From an uncultured Elusimicrobia bacterium (GTDB taxonomy: Bacteria; Elusimicrobiota; Endomicrobiia; Endomicrobiales; Endomicrobiaceae): DNA of 13,790 nt. Positions within the stretch are counted from its first letter, which is position 1. The number at the start of each line of letters is the position of its first letter. Both the position numbers and the translations under genes were made by a program. This document shows, in pieces, positions 1 to 6,402 of this stretch. The DNA lies in assembly GCA_900321055.1 (NCBI GenBank), contig ONUQ01000096.1, forward strand, positions 1-13,790, read 5' to 3'. Below the pieces are notes generated by a model, which saw only the letters and a list, made by a program, of their open reading frames with translations, did not search any database and was not told the origin of the DNA.

Positions 1-160
1 ATTAATAAAATTACAACAGTAAAAAATTAATATTTATTATTTTAGTAATATCCGCAAAAAAACTTAAAATGTAATATTCAATTTAATAACAGGTTATTTT
101 AAACATGAAATTTTATATAAAAAACTATATTTTTTTTAGTACTAACAACTATAAATTAAA
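1..160. other. gene-free AT-rich stretch downstream of ycaO
   Basis: I find no coding frame, RNA gene or convincing terminator here. Two short symmetric sequences are present: TTAGTACTAA at 136-145, and an AATAA/TTATT pair around 82-98. Neither is GC-rich or followed by a T-run in the direction of ycaO transcription, so neither is called as a terminator. Confidence 0.6.
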
Positions 161-1924
161 TTATAAATTATCCGTTAAATATTTTAAATTTTCTTGTTTT
201 ATATCGGATTTATCCATTATTTTTTCTATCTTATTATACAGAGAAAAAACAGCTTTTATTCTTTCTTGTTTTTTCTTTTTATAATCAATATTATTAAGTT
301 TAAACGGAAATAAAATATTCTTTAAAATATTCTTTCCTCTCCAATTTGAAGCAACATATTTTTGTGCATATTTTCCAAAAAACAAACTAAGCATATAGTC
401 TCTGTCTCCTTGCATAGTACCATCCAATCTAAGTTCTAATTCTCTAATGATACACTTTAAGTAATCTGTAGGTGCAACTTCTTTATAAAGCTCATTAAGT
501 GCGGATTTTATATCATTTAATTCAAGATATAACACTGCCAGCAATACATTTTCTTTTATTTCTCTTTCGGTATTTTTATGATCATTTGATAAAAACTTTA
601 TTAATTCTTTTATTTTTTTAACGGATAAAGAATCTACATTTTCAGGTAAGTTTACAATCGTGTCAAAAGATACTTTGTGTTCAAATGCAGTTTTGCCTAA
701 AAAATCTGTTCCGTGAACAGAAGATATTTTCGGAACATATATTCTATATGCAGGAAACCCCAAATAACTGTTATCTCTAATATATATATCTTGTGACAAT
801 TTAAGACAAATATTTATTAATTCTTTTACTCCGGCTTTATTACTAAAATTTTTCTGATTTTTCCATTCAACAAAATTCCATGAAGATTTAGTATAAAACA
901 ATGAATTTGAAACACTACCTAAATTTTTTCTTGTCATTGTAGATAAATTATAATGAGTCTTACTGATTTTCTCATTATGTTTTGTCCATTTTGTAAAAGG
1001 ATAACTGCTATCAAATTTTCTGCCTTGTACAAGTTCCGTAAGACACCTTTCCAATGCAATTGCAAATTGCGGATGTGCTCCGAATTTTACACTATATTCG
1101 TGTTTTTTTTGATTTATTAAAATTGTACCTACAACCGGTAAATTTTTTCCTAAACTACAATCATAAACAAGAACTTTAAAGTCTCCTTTTTTCTCTATTT
1201 CATATATTGTATTAACAAGTTCGGGACATATTTTATTTATGTAAGATTTTGGTATTTGTGGCGGAGTTAAATCATTAACCAATATTTTTTCTTGAGCATA
1301 CCTTTCAAGTATTTCAGATAATCCCTGACACATTGCCTCTTCAAAAGTATTTCCCGAAGCAAGTCCGTTACTATGTCCTAACTCCGTAAGAATATATATC
1401 GGCAAATAAACAATCTTTCTTTTTGTCACACTATAAAACGGAATACAATCAAATTTTGAACTACCGTTAAGTTTTACCCAAGTCTTAATAAGATCCGATT
1501 CTTTTTTTGGGAAAATTTTATCCGAATCATAAAAAGATAAAGCCATATCGGATTTTAAATCAGGCAGTGTTTTAAGAATATCTTTTATATTTATGGATTT
1601 TGAATCATTAAAAAAAGATTTTTTATATGATTTTTTTGAAAATGTATTAAATAATATATCAGATACAAAAAAGTCATCCATAAAACTTAAATTTTGTAGC
1701 CTTTCCATAAATTCGCCATAAGCAGAAGCTTCACAAAACAGTTTTGTTGTTCCTTTTCCGTTGACTCCCCAACCGACATCCGGAACAGTTAATCTCATGG
1801 AATACAAACTATTTGTTGAACGAAAAGAACTTTTTTTAACTTCTATATCAAGTTTTTTCAAAATGTTTTTTATTTTCTTTATTGTTTCTTGAGGAGCTAA
1901 ATCTTTATACTTTTTATAACTCAT
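161..1924 (-). CDS. ycaO: YcaO-domain protein, E. coli YcaO type (ribosomal protein S12 methylthiolation accessory factor)
   Basis: This 587-residue protein matches E. coli YcaO (586 residues) end to end. YcaO-fold proteins bind ATP-Mg and activate amide backbones. The E. coli member is linked to RimO-dependent beta-methylthiolation of ribosomal protein S12, though its exact reaction is unsettled. Visible family motifs are NGKGTT (55-60), the SAxGExxER element with Glu71 and Glu74, SNGLASGNT (185-193), and QGLSEILER with Glu204 and Glu207. These four glutamates line up with the E. coli ATP/Mg ligands Glu75, Glu78, Glu199 and Glu202. The last ~130 residues form the helical, TPR-like tail of this subtype. 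The C-terminus lacks the PxPxP motif of azoline-forming YcaO cyclodehydratases, and no precursor peptide or dehydrogenase gene is nearby, so a RiPP role is unlikely. The start is ATG with no Shine-Dalgarno sequence; an in-frame TGA lies just upstream. rimO is not in the window. Confidence 0.9.
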   Translation of the reverse strand: MSYKKYKDLAPQETIKKIKNILKKLDIEVKKSSFRSTNSLYSMRLTVPDVGWGVNGKGTTKLFCEASAYGEFMERLQNLSFMDDFFVSDILFNTFSKKSYKKSFFNDSKSINIKDILKTLPDLKSDMALSFYDSDKIFPKKESDLIKTWVKLNGSSKFDCIPFYSVTKRKIVYLPIYILTELGHSNGLASGNTFEEAMCQGLSEILERYAQEKILVNDLTPPQIPKSYINKICPELVNTIYEIEKKGDFKVLVYDCSLGKNLPVVGTILINQKKHEYSVKFGAHPQFAIALERCLTELVQGRKFDSSYPFTKWTKHNEKISKTHYNLSTMTRKNLGSVSNSLFYTKSSWNFVEWKNQKNFSNKAGVKELINICLKLSQDIYIRDNSYLGFPAYRIYVPKISSVHGTDFLGKTAFEHKVSFDTIVNLPENVDSLSVKKIKELIKFLSNDHKNTEREIKENVLLAVLYLELNDIKSALNELYKEVAPTDYLKCIIRELELRLDGTMQGDRDYMLSLFFGKYAQKYVASNWRGKNILKNILFPFKLNNIDYKKKKQERIKAVFSLYNKIEKIMDKSDIKQENLKYLTDNL

Positions 1925-1930
1925 AAATTT

Positions 1931-1960
1931 ATTATATATCCGATATTTTCAAACAAACAA
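1931..1960 (-). promoter_or_regulatory. candidate sigma70 promoter of ycaO giving a leaderless or near-leaderless mRNA
   Basis: On the minus strand, TTGTTT (1955-1960) and a perfect TATAAT (1931-1936) are separated by 18 bases. The -10 element ends only 6 bases before the ycaO ATG at 1924, so transcription would start at or next to the start codon. No Shine-Dalgarno-like sequence lies at the usual distance. In so AT-rich a genome a TATAAT can arise by chance. Confidence 0.5.
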
Positions 1961-1971
1961 ATTATTTTATC

Positions 1972-1988
1972 TACCTAAACGGTAGGTA
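1972..1988. repeat. 17-base inverted repeat upstream of the ycaO promoter (possible operator)
   Basis: TACCTA and TAGGTA are perfect 6-base arms around the 5-base loop AACGG. It lies just upstream of the putative ycaO -35 element and 21 bases beyond the stop codon of the preceding gene. Without a following T-run it is a poor intrinsic terminator. Its position near -56 relative to ycaO would suit a regulator site, which is inference. Confidence 0.35.
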
Positions 1989-2009
1989 AATATATTATCA
2001 AAAAATTTT

Positions 2010-2459
2010 TCATTTATCAACCGTTTGTATTGTTATATTTTTTCTGTTTTGTTCTAATTCAGATATAAGTTTTTGATTTTTTGTTTCAATAGCCAAATTA
2101 TATGCTTCAGCTAATATTTGAGAAATTGATTTGACTTGAATAGAAAAATCCTCTTGGGAACAAACATTATCAGCTAAATCTTTTTTTGCTTTGTTAATCA
2201 TAGCTAAAGCTAAGTTATTTTTTGTTTTTGCCAATAACAATTTATTTAAAGGAGCTATTTTAGGAATAACTTCATTATACAGACTTATGGAATCGGAAAA
2301 TCTTTCGTTAGAATAAAATTTCTCGGCTTTTGAAATATTCCAAGCTATATGTACTCTATTGAAAGATTTTCCGATATATTTAATTACATCAAATAAAATT
2401 CCTGATATAACTAAACCTGTAATAAAACCTACTATTACAGTTACTATAATATTTTTCAC
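2010..2459 (-). CDS. small membrane-anchored helical (TPR-like) protein, function unknown
   Basis: I do not recognise this 149-residue protein by name. Residues about 4-26 form one strongly hydrophobic segment, most likely an uncleaved N-terminal anchor. The rest is charged and helical; residues about 38-90 (AEKFYSNERFSDSISLYNEV, then LLAKTKNNLALAMI) read like one or two tetratricopeptide units. It is probably membrane-tethered with a soluble helical domain that binds another protein. The start is GTG: the codon immediately upstream in frame is TAA, so translation cannot begin earlier, and the hydrophobic segment would be lost with any much later start. There is no Shine-Dalgarno sequence. 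The preceding gene stops 5 bases upstream, so translational reinitiation is plausible. It ends in TGA. Confidence 0.7.
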   Translation of the reverse strand: MKNIIVTVIVGFITGLVISGILFDVIKYIGKSFNRVHIAWNISKAEKFYSNERFSDSISLYNEVIPKIAPLNKLLLAKTKNNLALAMINKAKKDLADNVCSQEDFSIQVKSISQILAEAYNLAIETKNQKLISELEQNRKNITIQTVDK

Positions 2460-2464
2460 TTAAA

Positions 2465-2971
2465 TTAAAAACAGAAGTTAAATATTACAAATACAGGTAA
2501 AAATGATTTATTTTCTTTAATTATGTTAACAACACCGAGTTGAACACCTTTCATTGTTTGTGTATAGTTAACAATACCAAACTGAAGACCGGTTGCATTC
2601 TCTGCATAGTTTACCCATCCGCATTGAACACCGGTAACATCACCTTTTGTTATGTTAACAGCACCAAGTTGAAGTCCGGTCATTTCTTTTGCCATGTTAA
2701 CAGGTCCCCATTGTAAACCTTTACCTTCATCGGTTTTGTTTACAATTCCAAGTTGAGCACCTCTCATTTTGTCTGCTCGTGAATAAATTATACCAAATTG
2801 TACACCATCTACTGCTTTTGTTCTTGAACCGATACCCAATTCAAAACCAACGGTATAATCCCCGTTAGGAACACAGATTGAATCCCACAAAGATAGTTTA
2901 AAAACTTGAGCTTGAGCACTTGCTACAGCTAACATCATTACTGCCACCAAACTTAAAACTACTTTTTTCAT
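2465..2971 (-). CDS. secreted LA_2272-type surface repeat protein
   Basis: The 168-residue product has a clear signal peptide (lysines at 2-3, hydrophobic core about 5-18, likely cleavage at ASAQA-Q near 22). It then has about seven consecutive units of 14-17 residues (about 54-157), each built on G-x-Q-x-G-x-V-N, for example GLQLGAVNITK and GVQLGVVNIIK. This is the pattern of the LA_2272 surface-repeat family, whose members are predicted beta-rich exported or outer-membrane-associated proteins of unknown function. The end, FLPVFVIFNFCF, closes on an aromatic residue as many outer-membrane proteins do. It is short for the family, whose members often carry more repeats. The start is well supported by AAGGAGG 7 bases upstream of ATG. 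It follows engB by 14 bases in the same operon. Confidence 0.8.
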   Translation of the reverse strand: MKKVVLSLVAVMMLAVASAQAQVFKLSLWDSICVPNGDYTVGFELGIGSRTKAVDGVQFGIIYSRADKMRGAQLGIVNKTDEGKGLQWGPVNMAKEMTGLQLGAVNITKGDVTGVQCGWVNYAENATGLQFGIVNYTQTMKGVQLGVVNIIKENKSFLPVFVIFNFCF

Positions 2972-2978
2972 TTTATTT

Positions 2979-2985
2979 CCTCCTT
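2979..2985 (-). promoter_or_regulatory. consensus Shine-Dalgarno of the surface repeat protein
   Basis: The minus strand reads AAGGAGG followed by AAATAAA and ATG. This is one of the strongest ribosome binding sites in the window, sits directly after the engB stop codon, and fixes the start at 2971. It suggests high expression of the repeat protein relative to engB. Confidence 0.8.
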
Positions 2986-3573
2986 TTATTTTAACAACAA
3001 ATTACCTATATCGTTTATAAGATTTCCAAAACCCATTTGTTTTTTTGCACTTACACAATATATATCATCCTTTGATATATTACATACTTCACTCATTTTA
3101 CATTTTAATAAATCCAAATTCAAATTACTGACCTTATCTGTCTTATTTGAAATTATTTTAAACGGAATATTTAATTTCCTTACCCAATCCATCATCATAA
3201 AATCAAGTTCCGTAGGTCCCACAAAAGAATCTATAAGAATATATAGCATTTTCAATGTCTTTCTGGATGTTATATATTTTTCTATCATTTCTTTCCAAAC
3301 TTCTTTTTCTTTGTCACTAACTCTGGCAAAACCATATCCCGGCAAATCTACAATCCATCTGCCTTTAGAAGCAGTAAATACATTTATTGCTCTTGTCCTC
3401 CCGGGAGTTTTTGAAGTTCTTGCAAGATTTTTAGTTTTACAAATAGAATTTATCACAGAACTTTTTCCGACATTAGATCTTCCTACAAAAGCAACTTCAC
3501 TTATGCACTGCGGTAGCAACTCCGGTTTTATTTCCGATCTAAAAAATACGGATTTGGATAAGTCTATAGCCAT
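2986..3573 (-). CDS. engB: ribosome biogenesis GTPase YsxC/EngB
   Basis: This 195-residue protein has the normal EngB length and all the TRAFAC GTPase motifs: G1 GRSNVGKSS at 31-39, the G2 region TSKTPGRTR near 54-62, G3 DLPGYGFA near 76-83, G4 as SNKTDK, and G5 SAKK. EngB is a cytoplasmic, usually essential GTPase that assists late assembly of the large ribosomal subunit. The gene begins 2 bases after the stop of the BI-1/YccA gene and has only a weak ribosome binding site, so its translation is probably coupled to that gene. Nothing in the sequence suggests loss of function. Confidence 0.95.
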   Translation of the reverse strand: MAIDLSKSVFFRSEIKPELLPQCISEVAFVGRSNVGKSSVINSICKTKNLARTSKTPGRTRAINVFTASKGRWIVDLPGYGFARVSDKEKEVWKEMIEKYITSRKTLKMLYILIDSFVGPTELDFMMMDWVRKLNIPFKIISNKTDKVSNLNLDLLKCKMSEVCNISKDDIYCVSAKKQMGFGNLINDIGNLLLK

Positions 3574-3575
3574 TT

Positions 3576-4283
3576 TTAGTTTCTTATTTTACTCAAAAGT
3601 CTTAAAATTTCTAAATACAGCCATACTATTGTAATCATCAAAGCAAATGCTCCGTACCATTCCATATATTTTGGTGCACCGACACTAACACCTTGCTCTA
3701 TCATATCAAAATCTATTATCAAATTAAGAGATGCAATTATAACTACAAAAACACTAAATGCAATTCCTAACGGAGTAGAAGCCGTAATAAAAGTAAATCC
3801 CGTTACTCCACACAAAGACAGTATCAATTCAATAACATACAACAAAAATATCGCTATGGTTGAAACAGCTACTATCAATCGAAATTTTCCTGTTGCCTTT
3901 ATAAATCCCGCTTTATAAGCCGCTAACATACAAAACAAAACCGTTATCGTTAGAAATATTGCATTAAAAGCTATACCCGGATAACTTTTTTCAAAAACCA
4001 AAGTAATGGTTCCCAAAACTAAACCTTCACAAAAAGCATAAATAGGAGAAAGCACCGGTACCGTAGTTTTTTTAAAGACTACTATAATTGACAAAACTAA
4101 TGCAATCAACATGGCCGGTATTAATAACGGAGTGGTAACAGCCGGATATGCCCACCCAAAATATGCACCAACTGCAAGTATTAACCACAAAATAAAACTT
4201 TTATTTACTACTCCGTTTAGAGTCATTACTTCTTTTTCATAAGACAAATTACTAAATGTTTTTTTATTCAATACAGGATTCAT
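3576..4283 (-). CDS. Bax inhibitor-1/YccA family multi-spanning membrane protein
   Basis: The 235-residue protein starts with NPVLNKKTF, followed by VMTLNGVVNKSF, the typical opening of the bacterial BI-1-like (BaxI_1) subfamily. About seven hydrophobic segments follow, with the characteristic SLNLIIDFDMIEQGV and YMEWYGAFALMITIVWLYLEILRLL near the end. Members are inner-membrane proteins; some homologues leak calcium or affect membrane protease function, but this subfamily has no firm role. The conserved acidic residues in the IIDFDMIE segment are present. The ATG overlaps the stop of the upstream Nudix gene by four bases (ATGA), with a strong TAAGGAGG ribosome binding site inside that gene's end. 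This is classic operon packing. Confidence 0.88.
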   Translation of the reverse strand: MNPVLNKKTFSNLSYEKEVMTLNGVVNKSFILWLILAVGAYFGWAYPAVTTPLLIPAMLIALVLSIIVVFKKTTVPVLSPIYAFCEGLVLGTITLVFEKSYPGIAFNAIFLTITVLFCMLAAYKAGFIKATGKFRLIVAVSTIAIFLLYVIELILSLCGVTGFTFITASTPLGIAFSVFVVIIASLNLIIDFDMIEQGVSVGAPKYMEWYGAFALMITIVWLYLEILRLLSKIRN

Positions 4284-4726
4284 TGTTTTTCCTCCTTAAT
4301 AAATTTATAAGCTTTTTCCAATAAACTTTTTTGGTTAGGATATTTTAAGCAACTAACCGCCTGCTTAAAATCCAACCATTCCCCTCTGCTAATTTCATCA
4401 TCACAACAACCAACGAAATCGGAATCTGCCCCTGCAATATAGTATACCACAATTTTATCAATTATTCTATTTTTTGTAAACTCTAAAGTCCCTTTAATTT
4501 TATATGTATCTATACAACGAAAACCTTTTTTAAACTCTATATCCGTAATGCCGGTTTCTTCTTTAATTTCTCTTTTTGCCGTTTCCTGTTCGGTTTCACC
4601 CGCATTGGCATGTCCCTTAGGGAACCCCCACTCTGCATTTCTTTTAGAATATACTAACAAAAATAATATTTCATTATTTTCTATTTTATATAAAAAAGCT
4701 CCAACTGATATTTCCCGATTTTGCAT
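4280..4726 (-). CDS. Nudix hydrolase, Ap4A hydrolase-like
   Basis: The 148-residue protein has a complete Nudix box reading G-x5-E-x7-REIKEETGI (starts at GHANAGE), preceded by EWGFPKGH. That lead-in is typical of the asymmetric diadenosine tetraphosphate hydrolase/NUDT2 branch, which cuts Ap4A to ATP and AMP; related enzymes act on RNA 5' ends. The catalytic REUxEE residues are intact. It is the second of two Nudix genes in a row. The ribosome binding site is weak: the only purine-rich match overlaps the preceding TAG stop about 13 bases upstream, so translation may be coupled. The substrate is an inference from the motif context only. Confidence 0.85.
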   Translation of the reverse strand: MQNREISVGAFLYKIENNEILFLLVYSKRNAEWGFPKGHANAGETEQETAKREIKEETGITDIEFKKGFRCIDTYKIKGTLEFTKNRIIDKIVVYYIAGADSDFVGCCDDEISRGEWLDFKQAVSCLKYPNQKSLLEKAYKFIKEEKQ

Positions 4727-4740
4727 ATATTTGTTATTAC

Positions 4741-5277
4741 CTATATTTTTGATGCAATGTAAAGTAAAGCAATTACTGTTTTTGAATCTTTTATTTTTCC
4801 CTGTTTTACCATTTGTAAAGCTTTTTTAAACGGTACCGCCAAATTTTCTATAAATTCATCATCGTCAGGATTTACTGTTCCTTTAACTAAATCTTTTGCT
4901 ATATAAATAACAAGTTCTTCATTTGAAAATGCACTTGACGGCCAAAAAGAAATAAGTTTTTTTATTGTTTTTGCTTTATATCCGGTTTCTTCTTTTAATT
5001 CTCTTTTTGCACATCCTAATAAAGATTCTTTTTTACCGGGTTCAAGTTTACCTGCAGGAATTTCATAAGTTATTTCATCAACCGGGTATCTGTATTGCCT
5101 TACCAAAATAATATCCGTTTTATTCACAAAAGGAATTATTGCGACTGCTCCGGGGTGGTCTATATATTCTCTTGTTGCTTTGTTACCGTCAGGCAAAATA
5201 ATTTCATCGTTACAAAAATCTACGACTTTTCCGACATAAACTTTATTCTTTTTATAAACTTTTTCTCTTAATTTCAT
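4741..5277 (-). CDS. Nudix hydrolase, ADP-ribose pyrophosphatase (NudF) type
   Basis: The 178-residue protein resembles ADP-ribose pyrophosphatases, which hydrolyse ADP-ribose to AMP and ribose 5-phosphate. Visible features are HPGAVAIIPF, VRQYRYPVDEITYEIPAGKLEPG, then CAKRELKEETGY carrying the REUxEE metal-binding core, and SSAFSNEELVIYIAKDL, which corresponds to the region after the box. The box is atypical: where the consensus has G-x5-E-x7-RE, this protein has KK after GKLEPG and two extra residues before RE. The catalytic glutamates of REUxEE are unchanged, so activity is likely. It starts 9 bases after the TAG that ends the ProB PUA segment and in the same reading frame. It ends in TAG. 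Confidence 0.85.
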   Translation of the reverse strand: MKLREKVYKKNKVYVGKVVDFCNDEIILPDGNKATREYIDHPGAVAIIPFVNKTDIILVRQYRYPVDEITYEIPAGKLEPGKKESLLGCAKRELKEETGYKAKTIKKLISFWPSSAFSNEELVIYIAKDLVKGTVNPDDDEFIENLAVPFKKALQMVKQGKIKDSKTVIALLYIASKI

Positions 5278-5286
5278 TTTTTTACT

Positions 5287-5574
5287 CTATTTTATTACCA
5301 CTAAATTATCTTTATGAATAACCTCTTCACACACCATTTCGGGATACTCCTGTTTTATTTGTGTTGTTGATTTACCTATGATTTTTAATAAATCACCTGA
5401 AGCATAATTAGATAATCCCCTTGCCACTTCTATATTTTGTTGTTCTATAGGATCTAAAACTACAACACTTATTGTATCGCCTCTGTTAAAATTTCCCTCA
5501 GAACTTAATATTCCCGATGACAATAAACTTTTACCTTTGTTTCTTATAGCAACCGTTGCATTTGTATCTATCAA
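5287..5574 (-). CDS. proB: detached PUA domain of glutamate 5-kinase (C-terminal part of split proB)
   Basis: The 95 residues match the C-terminal PUA domain of ProB: AIRNKGKSLLSSGILSSEG, FNRGDTI, EVARGLSNYASGDLLKIIGK and the ending EVIHKDNLVVIK. The frame is open back to 5622 and continuous with the kinase part except for one TAG (5623-5625). Residues before the TTG, reading SRKSWIAFGKKTKGCV, also match the ProB interdomain linker. If translated separately, TTG at 5574 is the best start: AAAGG lies 7 bases upstream. The alternatives are readthrough of the TAG, or an untranslated remnant. In E. coli, removing this domain leaves an active kinase with altered proline inhibition and magnesium dependence, so loss may be tolerated. 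The segment ends in TAG. Confidence 0.75.
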   Translation of the reverse strand: MIDTNATVAIRNKGKSLLSSGILSSEGNFNRGDTISVVVLDPIEQQNIEVARGLSNYASGDLLKIIGKSTTQIKQEYPEMVCEEVIHKDNLVVIK

Positions 5575-5622
5575 AACACAACCTTTAGTTTTTTTGCCAA
5601 AAGCTATCCAACTTTTTCTTGA

Positions 5623-6396
5623 CTACAATACTTTTGTAGGAATAAATTCCGTTCCGACAGATTTTCCGTTGATAGCTTCTGAAATTAAATTTATTTTTTT
5701 ACCGTTTATAATAAAAGTTGTAACTCCGGAACTTGTAGCAATTTTGGCAGCAATAAGTTTAGTCTGCATCCCGCCACTGCCTTTTCCGCTACCTGATATC
5801 GGACTTGCCAATTCTAAAATTTCGTCCGTTATTTTTGTAATTTTCGGAATTATTTTTGATTTTCCGGGAACTCCGTCATAAAAACCGTCAACATCCGTTA
5901 AAATAAACAACTTATCCGATTGAACTTCTTGAGCTACAACGGCACTTAAGGTATCGTTATCTCCAAAGTTTACTTCATCTACGGCAATAGTATCATTTTC
6001 GTTTATTACGGGAATAATATTTTTCATACTTAAAAGTTCATTTATTGAATTTCTAATATTTATGTATCTTTTTCTGTCATCAAAATCATATCTTGTAAGT
6101 AATATTTGGGAAACATTTAAATTAAATATCTCAAAAGCTTTTCTATATGCTTGCATTATTAAAGGTTGACCTATTGATGCCAGTGCTTGTTTTTTTCTTA
6201 ATTCTTTTGGTCTTTTATTTAAATTCAAATATCCCATTGCCGCACCAATTGCTCCGGAACTTACCAAAATAATATCCATATCTCTACTCTTTTTTAATTT
6301 TGATATTTCTTTGGCAAAAGAATCTATATAAGAAATATTTAATATTCCTTTTTTATCTACTAATGTACTGGTACCCAATTTTATTACTATTCTCAT
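5623..6396 (-). CDS. proB: glutamate 5-kinase, kinase domain only (proB interrupted by in-frame TAG)
   Basis: ProB phosphorylates glutamate to glutamyl 5-phosphate, the first step of proline synthesis. The 257 residues hold a complete amino-acid-kinase domain: IKLGTSTL (5-12), VSSGAIG (45-51), ALASIGQPLIM (71-81), INENDTIA (131-138), FGDNDTLSA (144-152), LTDVDGFY (166-173) and GSGGMQTKL (206-214, usually GTGGM). Typical ProB is about 367 residues with a C-terminal PUA domain. Here TAG stops translation at the domain junction, after GTEFIPTKVL, and the PUA continues in the same frame. ATG at 6396 follows the transglycosylase stop by six bases; no good ribosome binding site is visible. proA is not in the window. 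The kinase is likely functional alone, as PUA-less kinases are known; the alternatives are a recent nonsense mutation or a base-call error. Confidence 0.88.
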   Translation of the reverse strand: MRIVIKLGTSTLVDKKGILNISYIDSFAKEISKLKKSRDMDIILVSSGAIGAAMGYLNLNKRPKELRKKQALASIGQPLIMQAYRKAFEIFNLNVSQILLTRYDFDDRKRYINIRNSINELLSMKNIIPVINENDTIAVDEVNFGDNDTLSAVVAQEVQSDKLFILTDVDGFYDGVPGKSKIIPKITKITDEILELASPISGSGKGSGGMQTKLIAAKIATSSGVTTFIINGKKINLISEAINGKSVGTEFIPTKVL

Positions 6397-6402
6397 AATT
6401 TA

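Noticed and set aside
161..1924. YcaO as part of a thiazole/oxazole RiPP cluster
   Set aside because: No PxPxP C-terminus, no E1-like partner, dehydrogenase, transporter or precursor peptide nearby; full-length match to E. coli YcaO instead.
1972..1988. Intrinsic terminator after the gene ending at 2010
   Set aside because: The stem is only 6 bp and is followed by GATAAAATAATTTG rather than a T-run.
3311..3634. Plus-strand 107-codon open frame
   Set aside because: It is antisense to engB and the BI-1/YccA gene start, both of which have clear family motifs; no ribosome binding site or recognisable domain.
5537..5881. Plus-strand 114-codon open frame across the proB break
   Set aside because: It is antisense to conserved ProB kinase and PUA coding sequence and shows no motif of its own.
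5287..6396. proB break caused by a frameshift
   Set aside because: Both parts are in the same frame and the residues on either side of the TAG align continuously with ProB; only a single stop codon separates them.
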